This document shows, one piece after another, positions 15,472 to 21,674 of a stretch of DNA of 64,000 nt. The first letter of the stretch is position 1. Each line of letters opens with the position of its first letter. The notes below the pieces were generated by a model. The model saw only the letters and a list, made by a program, of their open reading frames with translations. It was not told the origin of the DNA and ran no database searches. Made by a program: the position numbers and the translations under genes. The stretch comes from Roseococcus sp. SDR (GTDB lineage: Bacteria > Pseudomonadota > Alphaproteobacteria > Acetobacterales > Acetobacteraceae): contig NZ_JAHRCU010000007.1 in assembly GCF_019083995.1 (NCBI RefSeq), positions 62,001 to 126,000 on the forward strand. The letters are read 5' to 3'.

Positions 15472-15750
15472 CTATCTTCCCTCCGCCTTGGCGATGGCGG
15501 CACGTGCAGCGGCGATGTCGTGCGGCGCCCGCCGGCAGGTCTCGATGCTGGCCTGCATGTGGTCCAGCGCGACGCGCAGCGCAGCCAGCAGGTCCGGCGC
15601 AGCAGCCATCATCTGCGCGTTGGCTTCCATCTCGTCGCCGCAGTCGCTCATGGTCGCAAGATGGCGACCGTCCGCATCCCAGATCGCGGGGAAAACCCCG
15701 CCATCGGAAACTGCCCACGGTCCCGGCGTGTGCTTTGTGTTCGCGTTCAT
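15472..15750 (-). CDS. small phage protein (AAAPDLL type)
   Basis: A 92-residue protein. The start at 15750 is preceded by GGAGATCAAG. It has the common phage pattern KHTPGPWAV near the start and NAQMMAAAPDLLAAL in the middle, seen in many small proteins of siphophages and of unknown role. It is the last gene of a leftward cluster and follows the twin-hairpin element by 30 nt. It converges with the vWA gene, 15 bp between stops. Confidence 0.78.
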   Translation of the reverse strand: MNANTKHTPGPWAVSDGGVFPAIWDADGRHLATMSDCGDEMEANAQMMAAAPDLLAALRVALDHMQASIETCRRAPHDIAAARAAIAKAEGR

Positions 15751-15780
15751 CTTGATCTCCGTCAGTCGGTGCCGGCCCAT

Positions 15781-15827
15781 CCGGCTCCTACTGCCGGAAG
15801 CCCCGCCGGCCTGCGCCGGTCGGGGCT
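15781..15827 (-). other. twin-hairpin intercistronic RNA element, copy 1
   Basis: In the minus-strand transcript there is a long hairpin (AGCCCCG ... CGGGGCT arms, 15799-15827), one base, then a short hairpin CCGG-loop-CCGG (15781-15797) whose loop contains CAGTAG. It lies 19 nt after the upstream stop and 30 nt before the downstream start. Copy 2 at 20653-20698 has the same order and spacing. It may act as terminator/attenuator, RNA processing site or protein-binding site. Confidence 0.55.
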
Positions 15828-15846
15828 GTCTGCTGGTGCTGGCGCG

Positions 15847-16092
15847 TCAGATCATGGCGAGGGCGACCGTGTTGTCCTGGCAGAGCCTGCCGACGTCGAT
15901 CTCGCGCATCACGCCCCGGAGGCCGGCGATGGCGTCCGTCCGCTTGCCCGCGGGCAGGCAGTTGATCACGTCGCGCGTGGTGTAGAGCAGAGAAATCACG
16001 CGATCCCGGTTACCCGCCGCAGCGGCTTCCCGGATGGCGGCGGTACTGCTCTCGATGCTGCGGAGCAGGCTGGCGGTGGTGGCTTTCGTCAT
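15847..16092 (-). CDS. small helical phage protein, unknown
   Basis: An 81-residue, mostly helical protein (LLRSIESSTAAIREAAAAGNRDRVISLLYTTRDVI) without recognised domain. It follows the 119-residue gene by 28 bp and precedes the twin-hairpin element, so it is likely the middle gene of a three-gene leftward unit driven from the 16.5-kb module. Confidence 0.65.
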   Translation of the reverse strand: MTKATTASLLRSIESSTAAIREAAAAGNRDRVISLLYTTRDVINCLPAGKRTDAIAGLRGVMREIDVGRLCQDNTVALAMI

Positions 16093-16120
16093 CGTCCCGG
16101 TCTCCGGTTCGTGCTCTGCG

Positions 16121-16480
16121 TCACTCGGCGTTGGCGGCGATGCCTTCGTTGATCACGAAGCCCGTCAGGTAGGGCAGCCCCGCGGGGATGCCGGTCTCGC
16201 GGCTGGTGCGCTGGTTGATCTTCCAGCCCATCCAGGTGGCGGTGGCGCGGGCGATGGCGTCCTGCAGGCTGGCGCCGGCGTGCAGATGGTTGCTGACTTC
16301 GTCCGCGAAGTGCCGGCCGTGGCGGCTGTCGAGGAAGGCGCGAGCCGAATCCGGGTCGGTGCCGGTGGCGTCGTGGATCGCGATGAAGGCGATGGGCCAA
16401 GCCTGCGCGGCGCGCTCGCCCATGGTGCCCCAGAAGCCCCAGGCTTCGTTCTGCGTCGGCTGGATCAGGTTGGTCGTCAT
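16121..16480 (-). CDS. conserved phage protein, unknown function
   Basis: A 119-residue protein beginning MTTNLIQPTQNEAWGFWGTM and ending in a segment with TWMGWKINQRTSRETGIP. I recall similar sequences in alphaproteobacterial prophages only as hypothetical proteins. It is the first gene downstream of the promoter module at 16531-16616, 50 nt away, with a leader containing GGAGCCGAAGACG. Confidence 0.75.
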   Translation of the reverse strand: MTTNLIQPTQNEAWGFWGTMGERAAQAWPIAFIAIHDATGTDPDSARAFLDSRHGRHFADEVSNHLHAGASLQDAIARATATWMGWKINQRTSRETGIPAGLPYLTGFVINEGIAANAE

Positions 16481-16530
16481 CGTCTTCGGCTCCGGTTTCT
16501 GCGGGGCGGTGCGCCCCGCTTGGTGAAGCC

Positions 16531-16616
16531 GTATTCGCGCTGCGCTGGTGATCTATCCAGCGAATAAGGCACTGATTCGATTGCTATGATCGGGCGGATG
16601 CAGCAATCGCATTGCT
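16531..16616 (-). promoter_or_regulatory. repeated promoter/operator module, copy 1
   Basis: Read on the plus strand: TATTCGCGCTG, then CTATCCAGCGAATAAG (16553-16568), ACTGATTCGATTGCT (16571-16585), and the perfect palindrome AGCAATCGCATTGCT (16602-16616). The two 15-mers start 31 bp apart, the same as in copy 2. It lies 50 nt upstream of a minus-strand start codon. A function as a regulated minus-strand promoter is inferred from this constant position. Confidence 0.6.
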
Positions 16617-16618
16617 CG

Positions 16619-16846
16619 TCACGCATCGGTCTGCAGGAGCGTGGCGAAGCGGACCTCAATGGTCTCGGGCGGCGCGTCGAACCAGCGGCTGCCGGCGTCG
16701 TGGCAGGACTCGGTGGCGACGGAGGGGAGGTATTCCCGCGCCTCCCGCTCGCTGTCGGCTTCCACCGCAATCTCCTTGCGGATCTTGTCGACCGTGCCGT
16801 TGGCGAGCACCACGCGCATGCCTGTGTCGAAGCGGAAGGTGGCCAT
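16619..16846 (-). CDS. small phage protein, unknown
   Basis: A 75-residue protein (MATFRFDTGMRVVLANGTVDKIRKEI ... WFDAPPETIEVRF). The ATG at 16846 shares its last base position with the upstream gene's stop, so the two are coupled. The acidic, beta-rich sequence has no recognised motif. Its end abuts the 16.6-kb operator. Confidence 0.68.
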   Translation of the reverse strand: MATFRFDTGMRVVLANGTVDKIRKEIAVEADSEREAREYLPSVATESCHDAGSRWFDAPPETIEVRFATLLQTDA

Positions 16847-17256
16847 CACACGCGCTCCTTCACGAGGCATGCGCGGGCCTTGCCGAGGACAAGGCGTGCT
16901 TGGCTGATGCGTCCCGCGCACACTTCTTCAGCCGCACGACGCAGCATGTCCCGCGCACGCTGCCGCGGATTGTCTGCCAGCATCTGCGCGATCTCGGCGC
17001 CAATGGCCAACGATGCTGCGATGTTCATCGCATTCGTGCCCTCGGCAATCAGCGTGCGGCGGACGTTTTCGGGCAGGGACACCGACGCGGTCACCGTCTT
17101 GCCGCTGCGGAGGGCGCCCGCCCTGCCGATGAACCAGTAGTGTCCCGGCCGGGTGGCCTGCTCCAGGACCGTGTACTTGCTGGTGCGGATCGTGGTTGCC
17201 GGCTTTGCGCCCCGCTTCGTGAGAGCGGCGACGATGCTGTCGTGTTGTGTGGGCAT
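16846..17256 (-). CDS. small phage protein, unknown
   Basis: A 136-residue protein. The start MPTQHDSIVAAL at 17256 was preferred over longer in-frame versions that would read into the promoter module. The N-terminal half (SKYTVLEQATRPGHYWFIGRAGALRSGKTVTASVSL) looks beta-rich; the C-terminal half is helical with two Cys. First gene downstream of module copy 2; no function recognised. Confidence 0.68.
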   Translation of the reverse strand: MPTQHDSIVAALTKRGAKPATTIRTSKYTVLEQATRPGHYWFIGRAGALRSGKTVTASVSLPENVRRTLIAEGTNAMNIAASLAIGAEIAQMLADNPRQRARDMLRRAAEEVCAGRISQARLVLGKARACLVKERV

Positions 17257-17308
17257 CGGATGCTCCTGATCCCGTTTCCGGGAAGCGCCCATCGCATCCC
17301 GTGACGCG

Positions 17309-17394
17309 CTATTCGCGCTGAGCGGGCCATGTATCCAGCGATTAGAGCGCTGATTGGATTGCTCTTTTCGGCGCATGTCAGCAATCCGATTGCT
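17309..17394 (-). promoter_or_regulatory. repeated promoter/operator module, copy 2
   Basis: Same order as copy 1: CTATTCGCGCTG (17309-17320), GTATCCAGCGATTAGAG (17331-17347), GCTGATTGGATTGCT (17349-17363), palindrome AGCAATCCGATTGCT (17380-17394). The minus-strand start codon lies 52 nt away. The plus-strand methyltransferase starts 26 bp on the other side, so the palindrome could control both directions. Confidence 0.6.
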
Positions 17395-17419
17395 GTGCGC
17401 CATGACTTCAGGAAGGCCG

Positions 17420-18898
17420 ATGCCCAGCGACGCAGGACAGACCCGGTCGCGCGCAAGGCCCGCGATCAGCAGCGATCCGTGGGCAGCATCCGCAGTGGAG
17501 CAGCGCGACGTCCGCGACCTGCTGCCCTATGCCGCGAATGCCCGGATGCACTCGGATGAGCAGGTCACGAGCATCGCGGCATCGATCGCCGAGTATGGCT
17601 TCGTCAACCCCGTCCTGGTGGACGAGCGGGGCGAGATCATCGCAGGCCACGGCCGCGTCATGGCCGCGAAGATGCTCGGGCTTGGCAGCGTCCCGGTCAT
17701 CGTCCGCGAGGGCCTGTCCGATCTGCAGAAGCGCGGCCTGCGCATCGCGGATAACAAGATCGCGCTGAACTCGACCTGGGACGACGCCCTCCTGGCGCGC
17801 GAACTCGCGGCCCTCGGCGAAGAGGGGCTGGACCTCGCGATCACGGGCTTCGCGGCAGACGAAATCGACCGGCTTCTCGGCGGCATCGATGCAGAGCAGC
17901 CGGAGGAGCGGGAGCAGGATCCCGGCGCGCGGACTGAGCCGGACGGGGAGGACGACCCCGCGGATGCGGATGCCGATCCGCCCCGGCAGGTGATCACCCG
18001 TCCCGGCGATCTCTGGCTGCTGGGTGAACATCGCCTGCTCTGCGGTGACAGCACCAGTGCCGCGGACGTCGCGCGGGTGATGGGCGAGGAGCGTGCCGCG
18101 CTCTGCTTCACAAGCCCGCCCTACGGGAACCAGCGGGACTACACGACGGGCGGGGTCTCGGATTGGGATGCCCTGATGCAGGGCGTGTTCGCCAACCTCG
18201 GCAGCGTCATGGCGCCGGGCGGGCAGGTGCTGGTGAACCTGGGGCTGATCCATCGCGAGAACGAGTGGCAGCCCTACTGGTCGCGTTGGCTGGAATGGAT
18301 GCGCGCGCAGAGCTGGCGCAGGTTCGGCCTCTACGTCTGGGACCAAGGCCCCGGCCTGCCGGGCGATTGGAATGGACGGCTCTCGCCCGCCTTCGAGTTC
18401 ATCTTCCACTTCAATCGCGAAGCGCGGAAGCCGAACAAGATCGTCCCCTGCCGCTGGGCAGGGCATGTGAACTCGAGCCATGGCGGCATGCGCGCGAAGG
18501 ACGGCACGGTCGGCGAGTGGCAGCATGCCGGCCAGGGCGTGCAGGAGTTCCGGATCCCGGACAACGTGCTCCGGATCACCCGGCACAAAGCGCGCGGCAT
18601 CGAGACGGAGCATCCTGCGGTTTTCCCGGTCGGGCTGCCCGAGTTTGTCATGCGGTCATACGCCGACGAGGGCGACGCGCTGTTTGAGCCGTTCTCGGGG
18701 AGCGGGACCACGATTCTCGCCGGGCAGCGCACCGGCCGGCGCGTTAGGGCCATCGAGCTTGCGCCGGCCTATGTCGACCTCGCCATCGCGCGCTGGAAGC
18801 TGCTGCACCCGACGGTGCCGGTCGTGCTTGATGCCGACGGCCGCTCCTACGACGCGGTGATGCAGGAGCGTGCTGGGGCAGACCGGGAAGCGGCTTGA
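17420..18898 (+). CDS. ParB-domain / DNA (N4-cytosine class) methyltransferase fusion
   Basis: A 492-residue fusion built like the methyltransferase at 13.3 kb but with TSPPYGNQRDY (TSPPY at 231-235), the motif typical of N4-cytosine enzymes, and FSGSGTT near residue 430. The ParB-like part (about 25-150) has IIAGHGR. An acidic linker (about 155-188) separates the domains. The ATG at 17420 was chosen because CAGGAAGG sits 4 bp upstream. The two fusions together would give the phage two different DNA marks. Confidence 0.88.
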   Translation: MPSDAGQTRSRARPAISSDPWAASAVEQRDVRDLLPYAANARMHSDEQVTSIAASIAEYGFVNPVLVDERGEIIAGHGRVMAAKMLGLGSVPVIVREGLSDLQKRGLRIADNKIALNSTWDDALLARELAALGEEGLDLAITGFAADEIDRLLGGIDAEQPEEREQDPGARTEPDGEDDPADADADPPRQVITRPGDLWLLGEHRLLCGDSTSAADVARVMGEERAALCFTSPPYGNQRDYTTGGVSDWDALMQGVFANLGSVMAPGGQVLVNLGLIHRENEWQPYWSRWLEWMRAQSWRRFGLYVWDQGPGLPGDWNGRLSPAFEFIFHFNREARKPNKIVPCRWAGHVNSSHGGMRAKDGTVGEWQHAGQGVQEFRIPDNVLRITRHKARGIETEHPAVFPVGLPEFVMRSYADEGDALFEPFSGSGTTILAGQRTGRRVRAIELAPAYVDLAIARWKLLHPTVPVVLDADGRSYDAVMQERAGADREAA

Positions 18899-18914
18899 GG
18901 GGGTGCCGCTTCCC
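18885..18914. terminator. bidirectional hairpin terminator candidate
   Basis: A perfect 10-bp stem GGGAAGCGGC / GCCGCTTCCC with a 10-base loop that contains the methyltransferase stop codon. It sits between convergent genes ending at 18898 (plus) and 18921 (minus). There is no U-tract on either side, so it may instead protect 3' ends. Confidence 0.5.
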
Positions 18915-18920
18915 GGACGG

Positions 18921-19391
18921 CTACTGCCTGACGGAGGCTTCCTCCATCCCGGCGATGAAAGCCCGCGCGATCTCCATGCCGGGAATGCCGGACCGGAAGG
19001 CGCAAGCTAGGAGAGCGTGATCGAGGCCGGCGCACTCGAAGCCGGCGATGTGGAAGGCGGCGAGGATCGCGGCGCGGACGGCTGCGTCACCGTCGTCCGT
19101 CTTGCAGAACAGCCTGCCGCCGGAGCCTGGGCCGGCGTCCCATGCGTTGAACCATCCGAACACGGCGAAGCGCTTGTCCCCTGGCACCATGCGATCTGCC
19201 TCATTGGGATAGTCCGCCCACAGCTCGACGAGCGCGGGATCGCCTTTGTCCGCGGCAGGCAGCGTGATGCGCCAGACCGGGCACGAGTCCTTGGGCCACG
19301 CATCGCACACCAGCGGAGGCGGGATGATCGGCAGAGTGGCGACGTCATAGTCAGGGAATGCCGTCAGGACCTTCTCTGCGTCAGCATGCAT
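18921..19391 (-). CDS. conserved prophage protein, unknown
   Basis: A 156-residue protein starting MHADAEKVLTAFPDYDVATLP; this start overlaps the preceding gene by 11 bp. It is acidic and aromatic-rich (WADYPNEADRMVPGDKRFAVFGWFNAWD), with a helical C-terminus holding two Cys. No family recognised. It ends against the convergent hairpin. Confidence 0.7.
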   Translation of the reverse strand: MHADAEKVLTAFPDYDVATLPIIPPPLVCDAWPKDSCPVWRITLPAADKGDPALVELWADYPNEADRMVPGDKRFAVFGWFNAWDAGPGSGGRLFCKTDDGDAAVRAAILAAFHIAGFECAGLDHALLACAFRSGIPGMEIARAFIAGMEEASVRQ

Positions 19392-19629
19392 GGCGCATCT
19401 CCACGACGGTGGGCTGCATCCATTCGTGGCACCAGTCGGTGTCTTCGGTGACGGGCCACCGCCCCTCGCCGGTTCTGCCGCAGAGACCGGGCGGGTGGCG
19501 ACGACACGTCCCCTCTCGGCTATCGGGAAGGCGCTCCTGCCATGCACCGCAGGTGGCGCAGGAAGGTCTTCTGAAGACCGCCGGCTCCCCGGGCAGCAGC
19601 GGCATGAAGGGATCCTGCTCTTCGCTCAC
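19381..19629 (-). CDS. small cysteine-rich protein, paralogue of the 7.0-kb gene
   Basis: An 82-residue protein with CATCGAWQ, TCRRHPP and RWPVTEDTDWCHEW. The pattern C-x2-C ... CRR-x-P ... WP-x-T ... DWC-x2-W matches the early-operon protein at 7016-7339. It is probably a small metal-binding fold. An ATGA overlap joins it to the gene upstream. Confidence 0.7.
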   Translation of the reverse strand: MSEEQDPFMPLLPGEPAVFRRPSCATCGAWQERLPDSREGTCRRHPPGLCGRTGEGRWPVTEDTDWCHEWMQPTVVEMRHAC

Positions 19630-19856
19630 GAGGCGGTGCCTCCGGCCTTGCTGCTCCGGCGCCTGCCGGCGCGGGCCAGGGTTTCTGCGGCGGCGAGGCG
19701 GCCCCGCTCGTAGGCGATGCCCAGTTGCGGACGCGCCTTGTCCATGATGTCCCGGTCGGGCGGCAGCCCGGCCAGTGCGTCAGCCCGCCCGCGATCACTG
19801 TAACCGCGGGCGATGCTCCGCTGCCGGCGGGGATCAGGGGCTTCTCGCTCAGCCAT
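19626..19856 (-). CDS. small basic phage protein, unknown
   Basis: A 76-residue, Arg/Ala-rich protein (ARGYSDRGRADALAGLPPDRDIMDKARPQLGIAYERGRLAAAETLARAG). The segment YSDRGRADALAG ... YERGRLAA recurs in short phage proteins I cannot name. It overlaps both neighbours by 4-8 bp in the leftward cluster. Confidence 0.62.
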   Translation of the reverse strand: MAEREAPDPRRQRSIARGYSDRGRADALAGLPPDRDIMDKARPQLGIAYERGRLAAAETLARAGRRRSSKAGGTAS

Positions 19857-20625
19857 GGTCGCCGGCGTCCCCCTCGATGCGCCACACGGTCATGCTGTCC
19901 TTGCCGGTGCCCATCTTGCTCGAGGTCACCGCCAAGCCGTTCTTGCCTAGGGAGGACACAAAGGCGCGGGTGGTGTGGGGCTGCCAGCCCATCGCCTCGG
20001 AGATCTGCGTGACCGTCGCACCCTCCGGCCGGCGGAGCATCGCGACCACCGCGTCGTGCTTGGTACCGCTCCGCGGCTTGCGCGGTGCATCCGGATCCCG
20101 GGTTGCGCGGGCGGGCTTGCCGGCCAGGGCGGTGCGCAGCTGCTCGACCGCGCGGCTGATCGGGTTGTCGGTGGCGTCCTGCGCCGGGCTGGCATCCCAG
20201 GCGGTGAGGAAGGCAGCGGCAGCGTCGCGCAGGTTCGCGCGCGGGGCGCGTGAGGGCGCCGCCTGGGCGGCTTCCGGCGCCAGCGCGTCCTCACCCTGCG
20301 GCGCGACCTCCTCGGCCTCCGCGGGCGTCTGTTCGGAGGCTTCGAGCCGGTGGTGCTGGGCGGCATCGTCTGCCGCGGTGCTGTCATCCGGGTCGATGCC
20401 GATCGCGCGCATGCCCTCGTCGGTGATGCGCAGGCCGGCGATGTTGGCGCCCCACTCGAAGCTGCCGCGCGCAGGGACGGCGCACTCCTCCGCGAGGCCG
20501 AGCTTCAGGAACTTCCGCGCGATCTGCGCGCGCGGCGCGGGCGGGGACGGAGGCGGAGCGATCATCCGGTCGGGCCGCTCGGCCGCGGCTGCCAGGATCG
20601 TCCGCTGGCTGTCGGACAGGTTCAT
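19849..20625 (-). CDS. DUF3489-domain HTH protein
   Basis: A 258-residue protein. The N-terminal part (LSDSQRTILAAAAERPDRMI) looks like a winged-helix segment. A Pro/Ala/Glu-rich linker follows. The C-terminus (about 190-250) is a DUF3489 helix-turn-helix: GTKHDAVVAMLRRPEGATVTQISEAMGWQPHTTRAFVSSL. It is likely a DNA-binding regulator and a candidate to act on the repeated promoter modules; that link is speculation. The start at 20625 follows GGAGACCCGAAG; the twin-hairpin element lies 27 nt upstream. Confidence 0.78.
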   Translation of the reverse strand: MNLSDSQRTILAAAAERPDRMIAPPPSPPAPRAQIARKFLKLGLAEECAVPARGSFEWGANIAGLRITDEGMRAIGIDPDDSTAADDAAQHHRLEASEQTPAEAEEVAPQGEDALAPEAAQAAPSRAPRANLRDAAAAFLTAWDASPAQDATDNPISRAVEQLRTALAGKPARATRDPDAPRKPRSGTKHDAVVAMLRRPEGATVTQISEAMGWQPHTTRAFVSSLGKNGLAVTSSKMGTGKDSMTVWRIEGDAGDHG

Positions 20626-20652
20626 CTTCGGGTCTCCTTCGCACCCGGCCAT

Positions 20653-20698
20653 CGGGTGCTACTGCCCGAAGCCCCGGAGGCGAGTGCCTCGCGGGGCT
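20653..20698 (-). other. twin-hairpin intercistronic RNA element, copy 2
   Basis: Long hairpin with AGCCCCG / CGGGGCT arms (20670-20698), one base, then short hairpin CGGG-loop-CCCG (20653-20668) with CAGTAG in the transcript loop. Relative to copy 1 the short stem changed on both sides (CCGG:CCGG to CGGG:CCCG) while the loop was kept, which supports RNA structure. It lies 19 nt after the upstream stop, exactly as in copy 1. Confidence 0.55.
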
Positions 20699-20717
20699 GG
20701 TGGGGAAGGCGGGCAGA

Positions 20718-20927
20718 TCAGGCTGCGTGCTTCTGCCTGTAGAGACCGAGGGCACGTCCTGGAGTCGCGATCTCCGCGGCGGCTTCGGCAGCGGCGATGG
20801 TGGCGGTGGGCGAGGTTTCGAAGCTGTCGGCGAGGGTCGTCGTCGCGCCGTTCACGTCGTGGCGGAACACGGTCCAGTGCCAGCCTGCCTTGGTCTGCTG
20901 CAGCGTGATCTCGTAGGTCGCGTCCAT
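20718..20927 (-). CDS. small phage protein, unknown
   Basis: A 69-residue protein (MDATYEITLQQTKAGWHWTVFRHDVNGATTTLADSFE ...). The beta-rich start and helical Ala-rich end have no recognised family. It is the first gene after promoter module copy 3 and is followed by the twin-hairpin element. Confidence 0.68.
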   Translation of the reverse strand: MDATYEITLQQTKAGWHWTVFRHDVNGATTTLADSFETSPTATIAAAEAAAEIATPGRALGLYRQKHAA

Positions 20928-20974
20928 CGTCCGTCTCCGCTTCGGCGTCCCGCTGTGGTCCGCCCGTGCTGCTG

Positions 20975-21028
20975 TATTGGCGCTGCTCCGCACGGCTATC
21001 CAGCGGATAAGACCATCATTTCATTGCT
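20975..21028 (-). promoter_or_regulatory. repeated promoter/operator module, copy 3
   Basis: TATTGGCGCTG (20975-20985), CTATCCAGCGGATAAG (20996-21011) and CATCATTTCATTGCT (21014-21028) repeat the first three parts of copies 1 and 2. The fourth part, the distal palindrome, is missing. It lies 47 nt upstream of a minus-strand start; the terminase operon starts 31 bp away on the plus strand. Confidence 0.6.
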
Positions 21029-21059
21029 CTTTTCGCGCCATCACGATCATGGAAACACG

Positions 21060-21674
21060 ATGATGGCAGGCACTGCGGCCTCGCAGCGCGAGGTCGCCCG
21101 GCTGCTCGGCACAACCCATGTGAAGATCCAGCGCGCTGCGCGCGCAGGACGCATCCGGCCGGAGCCGGACGGCACGTGGGACGTCGACCGGGTTCGCGCC
21201 GACCTCGAGAGGTCTGAGGATCCGGCGCGATCGCATCTGTCGTTGCCGCGCGTGCAGCCGTCCCGTCCCCCGGCACCGCCCGCACCGCGCGTGCAGCCGC
21301 CGATGCGCGAGATACCGATGGCGGCGGTCGGCGCTGCTGCGGACACGCTGAGGGAGAATGGCATTGCGCCCGCGCGCCCCGGAGGGACCACCTTCGCGGA
21401 CGCCCGCACCGCGAACGAAATCCTGAAGGCGCAGGAGCGCCGGCTCAGGCTGGACGAGCGCAAGGGCAAGCTCATCGACAAGGCCAAGGTGCTGGTCCTG
21501 GTGCACGGCCTCGCGAAACAGGAACGCGACGCAATCCTGGCGTGGCCTGCGCGCGTCGCCGCGGTCCTCGCGGCAGAATTGGGCGTGGACGCTCATCGCC
21601 TGCAGACGCTGCTGGATTCCAGCCTGCGGGAGCATCTGGCGGATCGGACCGATGTCAGACTCCGTCTCGGCTGA
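21060..21674 (+). CDS. terminase small subunit (Nu1-like)
   Basis: A 204-residue protein with an N-terminal helix-turn-helix (AASQREVARLLGTTHVKIQRAARAGRI), a Pro-rich linker and a charged helical C-terminal half (ILKAQERRLRLDERKGKLIDKAKV). This is the layout of small terminase/Nu1-like packaging proteins. It overlaps the GpA-family large subunit by 23 bp. It should recognise the packaging site and recruit the large subunit. The first of two adjacent ATGs follows GGAAA. Confidence 0.83.
   Translation: MMAGTAASQREVARLLGTTHVKIQRAARAGRIRPEPDGTWDVDRVRADLERSEDPARSHLSLPRVQPSRPPAPPAPRVQPPMREIPMAAVGAAADTLRENGIAPARPGGTTFADARTANEILKAQERRLRLDERKGKLIDKAKVLVLVHGLAKQERDAILAWPARVAAVLAAELGVDAHRLQTLLDSSLREHLADRTDVRLRLG

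Noticed and set aside
18918-18934. Third copy of the CAGTAG short hairpin
   Set aside because: The loop word recurs beside the 18.9-kb terminator, but the long hairpin is on the wrong side and the spacing is not kept, so it was not counted with the two twin-hairpin elements.
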